Origin: Glaciihabitans sp.
GTDB taxonomy: Bacteria > Actinomycetota > Actinomycetes > Actinomycetales > Microbacteriaceae
Length of the DNA: 64,000 nt
Direction of reading: 5' to 3'
Assembly (NCBI GenBank): GCA_025463785.1
Contig: JAODBD010000013.1
Span: 62,001-126,000 of the forward strand
Every line of letters starts with the position of its first letter. Position 1 is the first letter of the stretch. The position numbers were made by a program, and so were the translations under genes. The notes below the pieces were generated by a model that was given only the letters and a program-made list of their open reading frames with translations, searched no databases and was not told the origin of the DNA. Below, one piece after another: positions 8,498 to 17,033 of this stretch.

Positions 8498-9592
8498 GTG
8501 ACCACCGCTGGAACCGACACCTCCGTCGTTGTGATCGGTGCTGGGCAGGCGGGCCTCTCGGTCGCCTTCTATCTGAAGCGTCTCGGCCTCGATCCCGGCA
8601 ACGAATTCGTACTGCTCGACCGAGGTCCGGGCACCGGCGGTGCGTGGCAAAGCCGCTGGGAAGGGCTGCGGCTCGGCTCGGCTCACCGCGTCAACGACCT
8701 GCCGGGCATGGACGAGCTGGGGGTCAGTTTCGACACCGCTGACAGAACGCTCCCTGCGAAGGAAGTCGTCGCCGACTATTACCGTCGCTACGAGGAGCAC
8801 TACGGCCTTCAGGTGGTTCGCCCGGCGATCGTCACCGCCGTTGTCAACAACGGAGCCAATCTCCGCGCGACCTTCTCCGACGGTGAAGGCGAACAGGATG
8901 TCACCACCGACATCATCGTGAACGCCACGGGCACCTGGGGCGCGCCGTTCATCCCCTGGTACTCGGGGCGCGACAGCTTCCGGGGCCGCCAGGTGCACAC
9001 CACGGACTACCTCGAAGCGAAAGAGTTTGCCGGGCAGAGTGTTGTCGTGGTTGGCGGCGGTACGTCGGCAATCGGGTTTCTGCTCGAACTCGAGGGATCG
9101 GCATCCGAGCTCACCTGGGTGGCGCGTCGCGATATTGAGTTCCTCGATGAGGGTGAGCTCAACATGGAGGCGGGCACTGCCGCCGTCGCCAAGCAGGACG
9201 AAGCGGCGCGCGCGGGTCGAGCACTCCCGAGCATCGTGAGCGGCACGGGCGTGCCGCGGACCCGTCGCATCCAGGCCGGCATCGACCGTGGCCTGCTCAT
9301 CGCCAGGCCCATGTTCAGCGCCATCGAGGCAGACGGCGTTCGCTGGGCCGACGGCACCTTCCAGCGGGCCGATGCCATTATCTGGGCTACCGGATTCCGG
9401 CCGGAGCTGCGCCACCTCGCGCCGCTCAAACTGCGTGAGAAGGCGGGCGGCATCACCGTCGCGCAGGGGTCATCGTGGAAGGATCCGCGCATCTTCTTCG
9501 CCGGCTACGGTCCGCAGGCGAGCACGATCGGCGCCAACCGGGCCGGACGTATGATCGCGCGGCAGGTAGTGGCGACCCTCTCGAAGTTCTAA
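8498..9592 (+). CDS. FAD-dependent NAD(P)-binding oxidoreductase / flavin monooxygenase-like protein
   Basis: The 364-residue protein has an N-terminal FAD-binding motif VVIGAGQAGLSVAFYLKRLG (about residues 11-30), a second dinucleotide motif VVVVGGGTSAIGFLLEL (about 180-196) and the late ATGFRPEL segment, the layout of CzcO/flavin-containing monooxygenase-type proteins. Such enzymes oxidise small organic molecules or reduce partner proteins; the substrate is unknown. The GTG start is supported by a TAnnnT box six bases upstream. It stands alone between DUF3073 (divergent) and the sugar operon (convergent), with a large inverted repeat after its stop. Confidence 0.88.
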   Translation: MTTAGTDTSVVVIGAGQAGLSVAFYLKRLGLDPGNEFVLLDRGPGTGGAWQSRWEGLRLGSAHRVNDLPGMDELGVSFDTADRTLPAKEVVADYYRRYEEHYGLQVVRPAIVTAVVNNGANLRATFSDGEGEQDVTTDIIVNATGTWGAPFIPWYSGRDSFRGRQVHTTDYLEAKEFAGQSVVVVGGGTSAIGFLLELEGSASELTWVARRDIEFLDEGELNMEAGTAAVAKQDEAARAGRALPSIVSGTGVPRTRRIQAGIDRGLLIARPMFSAIEADGVRWADGTFQRADAIIWATGFRPELRHLAPLKLREKAGGITVAQGSSWKDPRIFFAGYGPQASTIGANRAGRMIARQVVATLSKF

Positions 9593-9637
9593 ATCAGCGT
9601 GGCGGGAGGTCGCGGCGGGGTTTCGCGGCGACCGCAT

Positions 9638-9705
9638 CGAGGTGCTCGTGTTTTTCAGGATGGCACCCTTTTGCGGCAACGTTCCTGAAAAACACGAGCA
9701 CCTCG
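9638..9705. terminator. Perfect 23-bp inverted repeat between convergent genes, probable bidirectional terminator
   Basis: Bases 9638-9660 are exactly complementary to 9683-9705, with a 22-base loop. It lies 45 bp after the flavoprotein stop and 59 bp after the glucosidase stop of the opposite strand. Each arm has a run of five T or A near the loop rather than after the stem, so it is not a textbook intrinsic terminator. Confidence 0.6.
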
Positions 9706-9764
9706 CGACAGTGTCGCTCCCTCACACGAACGGCTGCTTCTCCTGGGCCGTCGACCCGGAGTGG

Positions 9765-11630
9765 CTACGGGTTGACGGCGGCCCAGACCGCAACCGCCGC
9801 CGCCGCCGCCCAGGCCTGCGGGCGACAGGCCGCCGGGTACGGGATGGCGCGGGAGTACGACGACGCCGGGTCGCCGCTGTGCAACTCCGGCATTCGGTAA
9901 TCGAAGGATGCGGCCGCAGCCAGGAGTCCCTCGCTGAGCTCGGCAGCGGCATCCGCAAATCCAGCGGCGGCGAGGCCGCGGATCGCGATTGCGGTGTCGT
10001 GCGTCCAGACGCTTCCGCCGTGGTAACTCAGCGGCCAGTAGCCGGCGGAGTCGGTCGACATTGTGCGGAGGCCGTAGCCGGATGCGAGCGCGGGCGACAG
10101 GAGTCGGCGCGCGACGAGTTCACTCTGCGCCGCGTCGAGAAGCCCGGTGCCGAGCAGGTGGCCGATGTTACTCGTGACTGTGTCGACGGGTCGTTTGTCT
10201 GCATCAAGCGCGATCGCGGGGTAGGCGCCCGCGGCATCCTCGATCCAAAAGCTCTCGTGGAATCGCGCCTTCACCGCCGAAGCCCATTCGCGCCACGCGA
10301 GGCCGTCCTGCCCGAAATGCTCCAGCAGATCGGCACCGTGCATCGCGGCCTCGTAGGCATACGCCTGCACTTCGCACAGAGCGATCGGCCCCTGAGCCAA
10401 CTGGCCGTCACGCCATTGCACCGAATCGCCCGAGTCTTTCCAGCCCTGATTCGCGAGACCGTGGCCGGTTGAGTCGACGTATTCGAGCAGGCCGTCGCCG
10501 TCGGCATCGCCGTAGTCCCGCATCCATTCGAGGGCGGCGGTGAGATTGGGCAGGAGTGCTTCGACCTCCGCCTCGGGCATTCCCGACCTCCAGGCGTCGT
10601 GCAGCAGGCAGGCCCACAGCGCGGTTGCGTCGACGGTGCCGTAGTAGAGCGGCGGCAACACGACACCCTCGTGCGGGATTTGCAGCGACTGCCGCCGAAG
10701 CTCGTGCATGATCTTGCCCGGCTGTTCGGCCGTTTCGGGCACAGACCGGGTGCCCTGCATGCCCGCGAGGACGCGGAGAGTATCGGCCGCCAACCGACCG
10801 CCGAGTGGCAGCAGCAGGCGCGCGGACCAGATCGAGTCGCGACCGAACAGCGTGAAGAACCAGGGCGCGCCAGCGGCGAGAAAGACGGATGTCGGCGCAG
10901 CCACCGTAGACATCCGCAACGCGTCGAGGTCAACGCTCGCTCTCGCGAGCCACCGGTCGAGCCTGTCGTCGCCGCTCGGGCCTGGCATTGTCCAGTCGGC
11001 GGGACTGGCGGCGCTGCGCACCACGGCGCTGGCGTCCTCCGCCGTGACGGTCCAGGTTGCCGATGCTGTACCCCCGGCCGGCACGCGGAGGGTCCACGAA
11101 AGCGTGAGTTCACCGTCGGCCGTGTCGAATGAGCCGTCTGCGATCAGGCTTGCGGTAACCGATTCGCGACCCCAGCGGGCCTCGCCGTCGTCCACCGCTA
11201 TGGGCACGAGCACGGTTTCGAGGCCGGACTTGACGGCATCCATTGCGGCAAGGTCGCTGGCGATGCGAACGACCAGTTCGACATCGATTGAATGATCGAG
11301 CTTCGAGGACACCGTTATCGACTCCGTGCTGCCGGACGCACTGACCGAGCGTCGATGAACTGACCGCACCCTGGGGTCGGCGCCTGCGTCATCCTGAGTT
11401 CGAAGCACTCCGACGAACTGGGCGATGTCTGCACCGTGCAGTTCGGTGGCGATGATGTCGGCGGGCACACCGTCGTAACTGACGACCTGCGATGACACGA
11501 TCCGAACGTCGGACACATAGATCCCGTGGATTGCTCGCGACCCGATCTCGCCGGATGCCGCCGACCATACCTGAGCAGGTGCGCGGAGCACGACGGTCTC
11601 CTCGCTGAGGAGGGGCTGAAGATGTTGCAC
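9765..11630 (-). CDS. Glycogen-debranching-type glucosidase (amylo-alpha-1,6-glucosidase-like, GH15-like clan)
   Basis: About 621 residues. The N-terminal half is the beta-rich glycogen-debranching N domain (ISSQ/VVSYDG, SITVSSKLDHSIDVEL), and the C-terminal half is an (alpha/alpha)6 barrel with WFFTLFGRDSIWSARLLLPLGG, DADGDGLLEYVDSTGHGLANQGWKDS and SYHGGSVWTHDTAIAI, where Asp/Glu residues should be catalytic. It has no signal peptide, so it acts in the cytosol on imported oligosaccharides. The GTG at 11630 has AAGGAG five bases upstream; a GTG at 11636 would overlap the permease stop as GTGA. It is the last gene of the ABC sugar operon. Confidence 0.9.
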   Translation of the reverse strand: MQHLQPLLSEETVVLRAPAQVWSAASGEIGSRAIHGIYVSDVRIVSSQVVSYDGVPADIIATELHGADIAQFVGVLRTQDDAGADPRVRSVHRRSVSASGSTESITVSSKLDHSIDVELVVRIASDLAAMDAVKSGLETVLVPIAVDDGEARWGRESVTASLIADGSFDTADGELTLSWTLRVPAGGTASATWTVTAEDASAVVRSAASPADWTMPGPSGDDRLDRWLARASVDLDALRMSTVAAPTSVFLAAGAPWFFTLFGRDSIWSARLLLPLGGRLAADTLRVLAGMQGTRSVPETAEQPGKIMHELRRQSLQIPHEGVVLPPLYYGTVDATALWACLLHDAWRSGMPEAEVEALLPNLTAALEWMRDYGDADGDGLLEYVDSTGHGLANQGWKDSGDSVQWRDGQLAQGPIALCEVQAYAYEAAMHGADLLEHFGQDGLAWREWASAVKARFHESFWIEDAAGAYPAIALDADKRPVDTVTSNIGHLLGTGLLDAAQSELVARRLLSPALASGYGLRTMSTDSAGYWPLSYHGGSVWTHDTAIAIRGLAAAGFADAAAELSEGLLAAAASFDYRMPELHSGDPASSYSRAIPYPAACRPQAWAAAAAVAVWAAVNP

Positions 11631-11632
11631 TG

Positions 11633-12535
11633 TCACTCCTTGACCGCCCCGTCGCTCGTGTTCAGGATCTTGCGTTGGAACACGAAGAACATCACCGCGA
11701 CCGGGATCGTCATGATCGCGGCTGCCGCAAGCTTCAGCGGATATCGATTGCCCTGGCCGAGCTGGCCGGCGGTGAGCTGCGCCACGCCCTTCGTCAGCGT
11801 TGTCAGATCGGGGTTCTGCGCCGAGATGATGAATTGCGACAACTCATTCCACGATCCCTGGAACGACAGGATGATGATCGTGACGAGTGCGGGTCTGGCC
11901 ATGGGGAGCACGACTGACCAGAACACCCTGAAGGTGCCCGCGCCGTCGATCCTCGCCTGCTCCTCGACGCTCGCCGGGATCGACTCGAAGAATCCCTTCA
12001 TGATGAAAACGCCAGCCGCATCGACCAGCAGCGGCAGGATCATGCCAGCGTAGGAGTCGAACAGGCCCAGCGTGTTGAGTACAAGGAATTTTGGAATCAG
12101 CAGAACCACGGACGGCACGCTCATGACGGCGATCAGCCCGGCGAAGATCACGGAGCGCCCGCGGAATCGCAGGCGGGCGAGGGCATACCCGGCGAGTGAG
12201 TCGAAGAACACCCGCCCCGCAGTGACGAACACAGTCACGATGATCGAGTTTTTGAACCAGACCGGGAAGTCGGAGTTGACGAACAACTGCTGCAGGGCCG
12301 CGGTCGTCCAGGTGGTCGGCAGCAGCGAAATCGGCGACGCCGTGGCATCCGGCGAGGTCTTGAACGCCGTTACCAGTTCGATCAGGAACGGGTAAATGTA
12401 GATGACCGCGATGATCGAGAGGATGACGTAGAACACGACGTTGCCAGCGTGGGCCCGAGGGCTCAGGCGTTCCCTGCGCTTCAGGATGCGCTCAGGTGCG
12501 GCCGTCGGGACGGGCTGCTTCACCGCGAGGCTCAT
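11633..12535 (-). CDS. Carbohydrate ABC transporter permease (MalG type)
   Basis: A 300-residue inner-membrane permease with six expected helices and a long cytosolic N-terminus. The EAA loop that contacts the ATPase reads EEQARIDGAGTFRVFWSVVLPMARP, typical of MalG-family proteins. It pairs with the upstream MalF-type permease; their stop and start overlap by one base (TAATG). No ATPase gene is present in the operon, so a shared MsiK-type ATPase encoded elsewhere is likely, as known for other actinobacterial sugar importers. Confidence 0.95.
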   Translation of the reverse strand: MSLAVKQPVPTAAPERILKRRERLSPRAHAGNVVFYVILSIIAVIYIYPFLIELVTAFKTSPDATASPISLLPTTWTTAALQQLFVNSDFPVWFKNSIIVTVFVTAGRVFFDSLAGYALARLRFRGRSVIFAGLIAVMSVPSVVLLIPKFLVLNTLGLFDSYAGMILPLLVDAAGVFIMKGFFESIPASVEEQARIDGAGTFRVFWSVVLPMARPALVTIIILSFQGSWNELSQFIISAQNPDLTTLTKGVAQLTAGQLGQGNRYPLKLAAAAIMTIPVAVMFFVFQRKILNTSDGAVKE

Positions 12536-13755
12536 TAGTTTCCCTGCCGATTGATGTTCTCGTACGCGATGCCGACAGCGACAGGATCGGGTCCGCCCTG
12601 GGGGCCGTCGTCCGGCCCGTGGCTCGGATCATCCTTGTCATCGGGGCCGCTCAGCCGCGTCGACGGATTCAGGTTGTAGAGCCGCATCCGCCGTTTCGAG
12701 ACGGGCCTGTCGCGCAGTATGGCCCGCTGGAGGAGCGTGAAGGCGACGATGATCACGAACAGGATGAATCCGATCGCGGCACCCTGGCCCCAGTTCTGAT
12801 CCTGGAATGCTGCCGTGTACGACAGGTACGCGGGCGAGACCGTCGTGCCAGCCGGGCCGCCCTGCGTGCCCGTGTAAATCTGGTCGAAGATCTGCCATCC
12901 GCCGATCAGGCCGAGGGTGAGCACCGTGAACAGGGTCGGCTTGAGCTGCGGGAGGGTGACGAGCCGGAACCTTTGCCAGGCGCTCGCGCCATCTACCATT
13001 GCGGCCTCCTGCACCTCACCGCTGAGGTTTTGCAGTGCCGCGATGAACAGCAACATGAACGTGCCGCTCGTTGTGAAAATCGCCATGAGGATAAAGGCGG
13101 TCATGGCAACCGAGGGCCCGCCGATCCAGTCCCACCAGGAGACACCGAGAAAGGAGTTGCCGGTCAGAAAGCCAGGGCCGTTCTTGACACCGATGCCGGC
13201 CAGGCCGTCCTGGATGATGCCCGAGGGATCCTGGAACCAGTTCGGCCCGTTGACGCCGATCCAGGACAGCAGCTTGTTGATCGCGCCGGACTGGCTGAAC
13301 AGGAAGAGCCAGAGCACGGTGATCGCGACCGAACTCGTGACTGACGGAAAGTAGAAGGCCGTGCGGAAGAAGCCGCGCCCGCGGAGCACCTGGCGGTTGA
13401 CCATCACGGCGAGGAACAGCGCGACGATGGTCTGAATCGGCACGACGAGGATGACGTACCAGGCGTTATTGCGCAGCGCCTCCCCAAAGTTCTGCTCGGA
13501 TAGCCCGCCGCCGCCGAGCACGGAGGAGAAGTTCGAGAGCCCGATGAAGTTGACGCCGGAGCGGAACGGGCTGCCGTTGCCATTCCAGTCCGACAGGCTC
13601 ACCCACAGCGCCATGAGCACCGGGACGACCAGAAACAAGCCGAGCAATACAAGCATCGGGGTGGTGAAGAGCCACCCCGCCCCGGACTCCCCGCGAAGCA
13701 CCCCGCCGTGGTGACGGATGCTGGTGCGAGGGGTCCGGGGCGTGGTCGTCGACAT
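12535..13755 (-). CDS. Carbohydrate ABC transporter permease (MalF type)
   Basis: The 406-residue membrane protein is the second pore subunit of the importer. Its EAA motif is VQEAAMVDGASAWQRFRLVTLPQLKP. A first helix (GWLFTTPMLVLLGLFLVVPV, about residues 28-47) follows a short basic N-terminus. An extracytosolic stretch with GVNGPNWFQDPSGIIQDGLAG inserts between helices. The C-terminal 60 residues after the last helix are charged and Pro/Gly/Asp-rich (DDKDDPSHGPDDGPQGG), longer than usual for the family. The start lies five bases after the binding-protein stop. Confidence 0.94.
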   Translation of the reverse strand: MSTTTPRTPRTSIRHHGGVLRGESGAGWLFTTPMLVLLGLFLVVPVLMALWVSLSDWNGNGSPFRSGVNFIGLSNFSSVLGGGGLSEQNFGEALRNNAWYVILVVPIQTIVALFLAVMVNRQVLRGRGFFRTAFYFPSVTSSVAITVLWLFLFSQSGAINKLLSWIGVNGPNWFQDPSGIIQDGLAGIGVKNGPGFLTGNSFLGVSWWDWIGGPSVAMTAFILMAIFTTSGTFMLLFIAALQNLSGEVQEAAMVDGASAWQRFRLVTLPQLKPTLFTVLTLGLIGGWQIFDQIYTGTQGGPAGTTVSPAYLSYTAAFQDQNWGQGAAIGFILFVIIVAFTLLQRAILRDRPVSKRRMRLYNLNPSTRLSGPDDKDDPSHGPDDGPQGGPDPVAVGIAYENINRQGN

Positions 13756-13760
13756 CGTCG

Positions 13761-15008
13761 TTACTTCGGCAATGCCTGGAGGTTCTTCTGCACGGCGTCG
13801 AGAATTGTCTTCGGATCACTCGTCGCGAGCGTCTCCAGCTTCGAGTTGAAGTTGGTGACGACATCCGCTGCACCCTTGGCGGTCGGCGGTGACTGTGCAT
13901 AGTTGGCGCCATCCAGGAATGGAATCAGCGTCGGGTTCTCCGACTTCCACTGGGCTGCGGCCGACTGAACGGATGGCAGAACACCGAAGGCCTGCGAGAA
14001 CGCAAGCTGGTCCTTCGTGGTGGTCAGCTGCTCGACCAGCTTGAGGGCTGCGGCCTGGTTGGGACTGCCCTTCGCGATCCCCCAGCAGTTGGAGAACGAC
14101 AGCGTGCCCTTACCCGCGGGGCCCGCCGGCAGCGGAACAGCCGTGTACTTGACGTTCGGGAAGTCGGCGGACAGTTCGCCCTTGACCCAGTTGCCCTCGA
14201 CGGTCATCGCGGCCTTGCCGGCACCGAGTGCCTGGCCGCCGTCACCCTCGCCGACGTTCTTGGCATACTTCAGGACGCCGTCGTTGAGGAGCTTCTTGAC
14301 GTAGGTGAGTGCTGCGACGTTCGCCGCGCTGTTCGCGGTCGGTTGACCGTCGGCGCTCGTCAGGTTGCTTCCCGCCTCCGTCATGAAGGCGCCGATTCGG
14401 GCGTACTCGCCGTTCATGCTGAGCCCGACGACCTTGCCCGTCGTCAGCTTCTTGGCGACGGTTTCGAGCTGGGCCCAGGTCGTCGGCACGTCGGCGCTGG
14501 TCAGCCCCGCCTTATCCCACATCGTCTGGTTGATGACGAGCTGCAGGGTCGAGAAGTCCTTGGGAGCGCAGTAGAACTTGCCGTTATAGGTGAACGACTT
14601 CACGAGGGCTGGGTAGAAGTCCGACTTGTTCTTCAGCATGTCGCCGTAGGCGAGGAGCGAACCGTTTGACGCGTATCCGGCGAGCGTATCCGTGCCGAGG
14701 TAGAAGACGTCAGCAGGCTTGCCGGAGGAGAATCCCTGGGCGAGCTGCTGGTTGAGGTTGGTCGCCGCGATGACCTTGGCGCTGGTGCCCGAAGACGAGG
14801 ACCAGGATGCCACCGCGCTGGTGACCGCCGTGGTCTCGGCCGGGCCACTCGATCCGATGAGGACGGTCAGTGCCTTCTTGGACGAGGTCAGCTTGCCGCT
14901 GCTCGATCCTCCGGAGGAACTGTTGAATCCGGAACCGCACGCGCTGAGTGCGAGCGCCCCGATCACGGCAAGAGCGCCGGCTCCGAGCCAGCGATTGCGT
15001 CTTTGCAT
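13761..15008 (-). CDS. Sugar ABC transporter substrate-binding lipoprotein
   Basis: The 415-residue protein has a lipoprotein signal MQRRNRWLGAGALAVIGALA followed by the lipobox LSAC with Cys24, then a Ser/Gly linker and a family-1 type solute-binding fold (QGFSSGKPADVFYLGTDTLAGYAS, FYCAPKDFSTLQLVINQTMWDKAGL, GNWVKGELSADFPNVKYTAVPLP cited in parts). The start at 15008 has AAGGAG six bases upstream and directly opens the signal peptide; the longer reading to 15074 would cross the operator region. It is the first gene of a four-gene importer/hydrolase operon. Confidence 0.95.
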   Translation of the reverse strand: MQRRNRWLGAGALAVIGALALSACGSGFNSSSGGSSSGKLTSSKKALTVLIGSSGPAETTAVTSAVASWSSSSGTSAKVIAATNLNQQLAQGFSSGKPADVFYLGTDTLAGYASNGSLLAYGDMLKNKSDFYPALVKSFTYNGKFYCAPKDFSTLQLVINQTMWDKAGLTSADVPTTWAQLETVAKKLTTGKVVGLSMNGEYARIGAFMTEAGSNLTSADGQPTANSAANVAALTYVKKLLNDGVLKYAKNVGEGDGGQALGAGKAAMTVEGNWVKGELSADFPNVKYTAVPLPAGPAGKGTLSFSNCWGIAKGSPNQAAALKLVEQLTTTKDQLAFSQAFGVLPSVQSAAAQWKSENPTLIPFLDGANYAQSPPTAKGAADVVTNFNSKLETLATSDPKTILDAVQKNLQALPK

Positions 15009-15063
15009 TTTGATCTCCTTGGTGATGTGCCTCGGGTCGCCAGACCCACAACAGGCAGGTTCT

Positions 15064-15110
15064 TGATCGTTCAAATTGAGGGATGAGATTGTGGATTTGA
15101 TCGATCAAAC
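15064..15110. promoter_or_regulatory. Pair of LacI-family operators between the sugar operon and its regulator
   Basis: TTTGATCGATCAAA (15097-15110) is a perfect 14-bp palindrome with the central CG typical of LacI-family sites, and TTGATCGTTCAA (15064-15075) is a near-perfect second copy. Their centres are 34 bp apart. They lie upstream of both the binding-protein gene and the divergent LacI gene. Confidence 0.75.
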
Positions 15111-15228
15111 TAATATGACCATAGGCACGGTTGAATCAGGCTGTCAACGGGGGATCTCCGAAAGCAGCCAGCAGGCACGTCCTGCGGTACCGTTCGGAAA
15201 CCGACGAAAGCAAAGCGAGGAGGCGCTG

Positions 15229-16263
15229 ATGGCCAAGCTCCCCACGGTGCTCGACGTCGGCCTTCTTGCTGGCGTTTCACGGCAAACCGTGTCCAATGTT
15301 CTCAACACGCCGGAGGTTGTGAAACCCGAGACGCGCATGAGGGTCGAGGCCGCAATCGCACAGCTGCGCTACCGTCCGCACGCGTCGGCGCGTCGGCTCC
15401 GCACTCGCAAAAGCGCGACACTTGGCATCCGGCTCGATCCGATGACGAACGGTATTTCGGGTTCGGTCCACGACCGGTTCCTGCACGCGCTGACCGAGCT
15501 TGCCGACGCCCGCGGTCTCCGTGTAATGCTGTTCACCGCGACCGGTCCCGAGGACGAGATTCGGCAGTTCAAGCGCATGCACGAGGGTGCTGATGTCGAC
15601 GCCTTCGTACTCACCTCCACCTTCTTCGATGACCCGCGAACGGAGTGGCTCATCGAGAACGACATTCCGTTCGTCACCTTCGGCCGCCCGTGGGGAATCG
15701 ACGACATGAACGATCCGAGGCACCTGTGGGTCGACGTCGACGGCTGGAGCGGGCTGTACCAGGCCACGACCGAACTCATCGCGCAGGGCGAGCGACGCAT
15801 CGCCTACCTGGGCTGGCCGAGTCCCTCTGGCACAGGGGATGACCGCAGGCGCGGGTGGCGGGACGCCATGACCGAGGGTACCGACCTGACGGTGCCCGAC
15901 CTCGACGCGCTGCAGCTTGCCGTGATCGACGGGGTCGCGCAGGGGCGCGAGGCGATTCGGGAACTGGGCGAAGCCGGCATCCCGTTCGATGCAATTGTCT
16001 GCGCCAGCGATTCCCTTGCCCTCGGTGCGCTGCTGATGGTGGGGCCGGATGTGCCCGTCATCGGTTACGACAACACGCCGGTTGCCGAGGCCGTTGGACT
16101 GTCCAGCATCGAGCAGCCGCTCGAGGAGGTCGCCGCCGGCGCGCTCGAACTGATCATGGGCGCCGCCGGGTCGGAACTGGTGGATTGGGATGTCGCCCCA
16201 GACTCCCCGAGGCATCGCCTCGTGACGCCGCGGCTCATTACGCGCAACCGCCGAATCACCTAG
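15229..16263 (+). CDS. LacI family transcriptional regulator of the adjacent sugar operon
   Basis: The 344-residue repressor starts MAKLPTVLDVGLLAGVSRQT with the N-terminal helix-turn-helix and hinge (SRQTVSNVLNTPEVVKPETR, then RYRPHASARRLRTRKS). A periplasmic-binding-protein-like effector domain follows (ATLGIRLDPM, DAIVCASDSLALGALL, VPVIGYDNTP). It diverges from the ABC operon and two palindromes with LacI geometry lie between them, so it very probably represses that operon until a sugar, perhaps a maltodextrin or other alpha-glucoside, binds. The start follows a GAGGAGG about six bases upstream; the longer frame to 15076 would cross an operator. Confidence 0.95.
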   Translation: MAKLPTVLDVGLLAGVSRQTVSNVLNTPEVVKPETRMRVEAAIAQLRYRPHASARRLRTRKSATLGIRLDPMTNGISGSVHDRFLHALTELADARGLRVMLFTATGPEDEIRQFKRMHEGADVDAFVLTSTFFDDPRTEWLIENDIPFVTFGRPWGIDDMNDPRHLWVDVDGWSGLYQATTELIAQGERRIAYLGWPSPSGTGDDRRRGWRDAMTEGTDLTVPDLDALQLAVIDGVAQGREAIRELGEAGIPFDAIVCASDSLALGALLMVGPDVPVIGYDNTPVAEAVGLSSIEQPLEEVAAGALELIMGAAGSELVDWDVAPDSPRHRLVTPRLITRNRRIT

Positions 16264-16270
16264 CGTGCAG

Positions 16271-16636
16271 CTAGCCGAGCATCGTGACCAGCACATAGCC
16301 GGCCGTGGCGGCCGCCAGCCCGACGACCAGGTTCAGCACTACATTCACTCCGGCCGTGCGCCACTTGCCTTCGAGGAACAGCTGCACCGATTCGACGCTC
16401 CAGGTGCTGAAAGTCGTCAGCCCACCCGCGATGCCACTGACGATGACCAGGCGAAGGTCTTGTGAAATAACGCCGGTTGTCGCGAGCCCGGCTGCCGTAC
16501 CGCCGACCGCGGAGCCCACCGCGTTCGCTATGAAGACGGCCCACGGCAGCACGCCGCGCCCGCGGAAGGCGAGGGTGACCAGATATCGGATCAGCGCGGC
16601 GATGCCGCCCGCCACCATCGCAACGATGAACGTCAT
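16271..16636 (-). CDS. crcB: Fluoride channel FluC/CrcB, subunit-type 1
   Basis: The 121-residue protein has four hydrophobic helices and the family signatures GGIAALIRYLV, FIANAVGSAVGG and SGIAGGLTTFSTWSVE, with the pore-lining Asn and the Phe/Thr-rich central stretch. Fluc channels export fluoride as dual-topology dimers. It overlaps the next crcB by 4 bp (ATGA). Two adjacent and different crcB genes usually mean a heterodimer whose two subunits have opposite topology. No fluoride riboswitch is visible, since the pair sits behind a permease gene. Confidence 0.94.
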   Translation of the reverse strand: MTFIVAMVAGGIAALIRYLVTLAFRGRGVLPWAVFIANAVGSAVGGTAAGLATTGVISQDLRLVIVSGIAGGLTTFSTWSVESVQLFLEGKWRTAGVNVVLNLVVGLAAATAGYVLVTMLG

Positions 16637-17028
16637 TCGTCGCCCTCAATCCCGGGGATGGTCCCGCGGCGCCGCCCGACGAAAATGCCCAGTACCGCGG
16701 CCGCGAGGCCGAGCACCAGAGTCACCATGATGTAGACGAGCGCGAGGAAGACCCTGCCGCTCGCGGCAAGCGTCACCATCGAAACCATCACAGCCGAGAA
16801 CGTCGTGAACCCTCCGAGGACGCCCGGGCCGAGCCCGGCTCGCGTCCACGCCGGCGCGGTCGGCCAGACCCGGGCAACCAGAAACCCCAGTGCGAGCGAG
16901 CCCACGACGTTGATGACGAGCGTCGACGCGGGAAACGTTCCATTCGGAACGACAAACAGGTCATCCAGCCCAAGCCGCAGGCCGGTGCCGATTGCACCAC
17001 CGATCAGGACAGCGACTAAGGCGAGCAT
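16633..17028 (-). CDS. crcB: Fluoride channel FluC/CrcB, subunit-type 2
   Basis: The 131-residue partner starts MLALVAVLIGGAIGTGLRLG and contains TLVINVVGSLALGF, GLGPGVLGGFTTFSAVM and a last helix followed by a basic tail GRRRGTIPGIEGDE. All motifs needed for a Fluc pore are present. It begins five bases after the permease stop, so the permease and both channels are likely one transcript. The extra C-terminal basic tail is absent from the other subunit. Confidence 0.94.
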   Translation of the reverse strand: MLALVAVLIGGAIGTGLRLGLDDLFVVPNGTFPASTLVINVVGSLALGFLVARVWPTAPAWTRAGLGPGVLGGFTTFSAVMVSMVTLAASGRVFLALVYIMVTLVLGLAAAVLGIFVGRRRGTIPGIEGDE

Positions 17029-17033
17029 CGCCG

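Noticed and set aside
15277-16296. 339-codon minus frame opposite the LacI gene
   Set aside because: The plus-strand LacI protein is unmistakable; the opposite frame has no recognisable feature.
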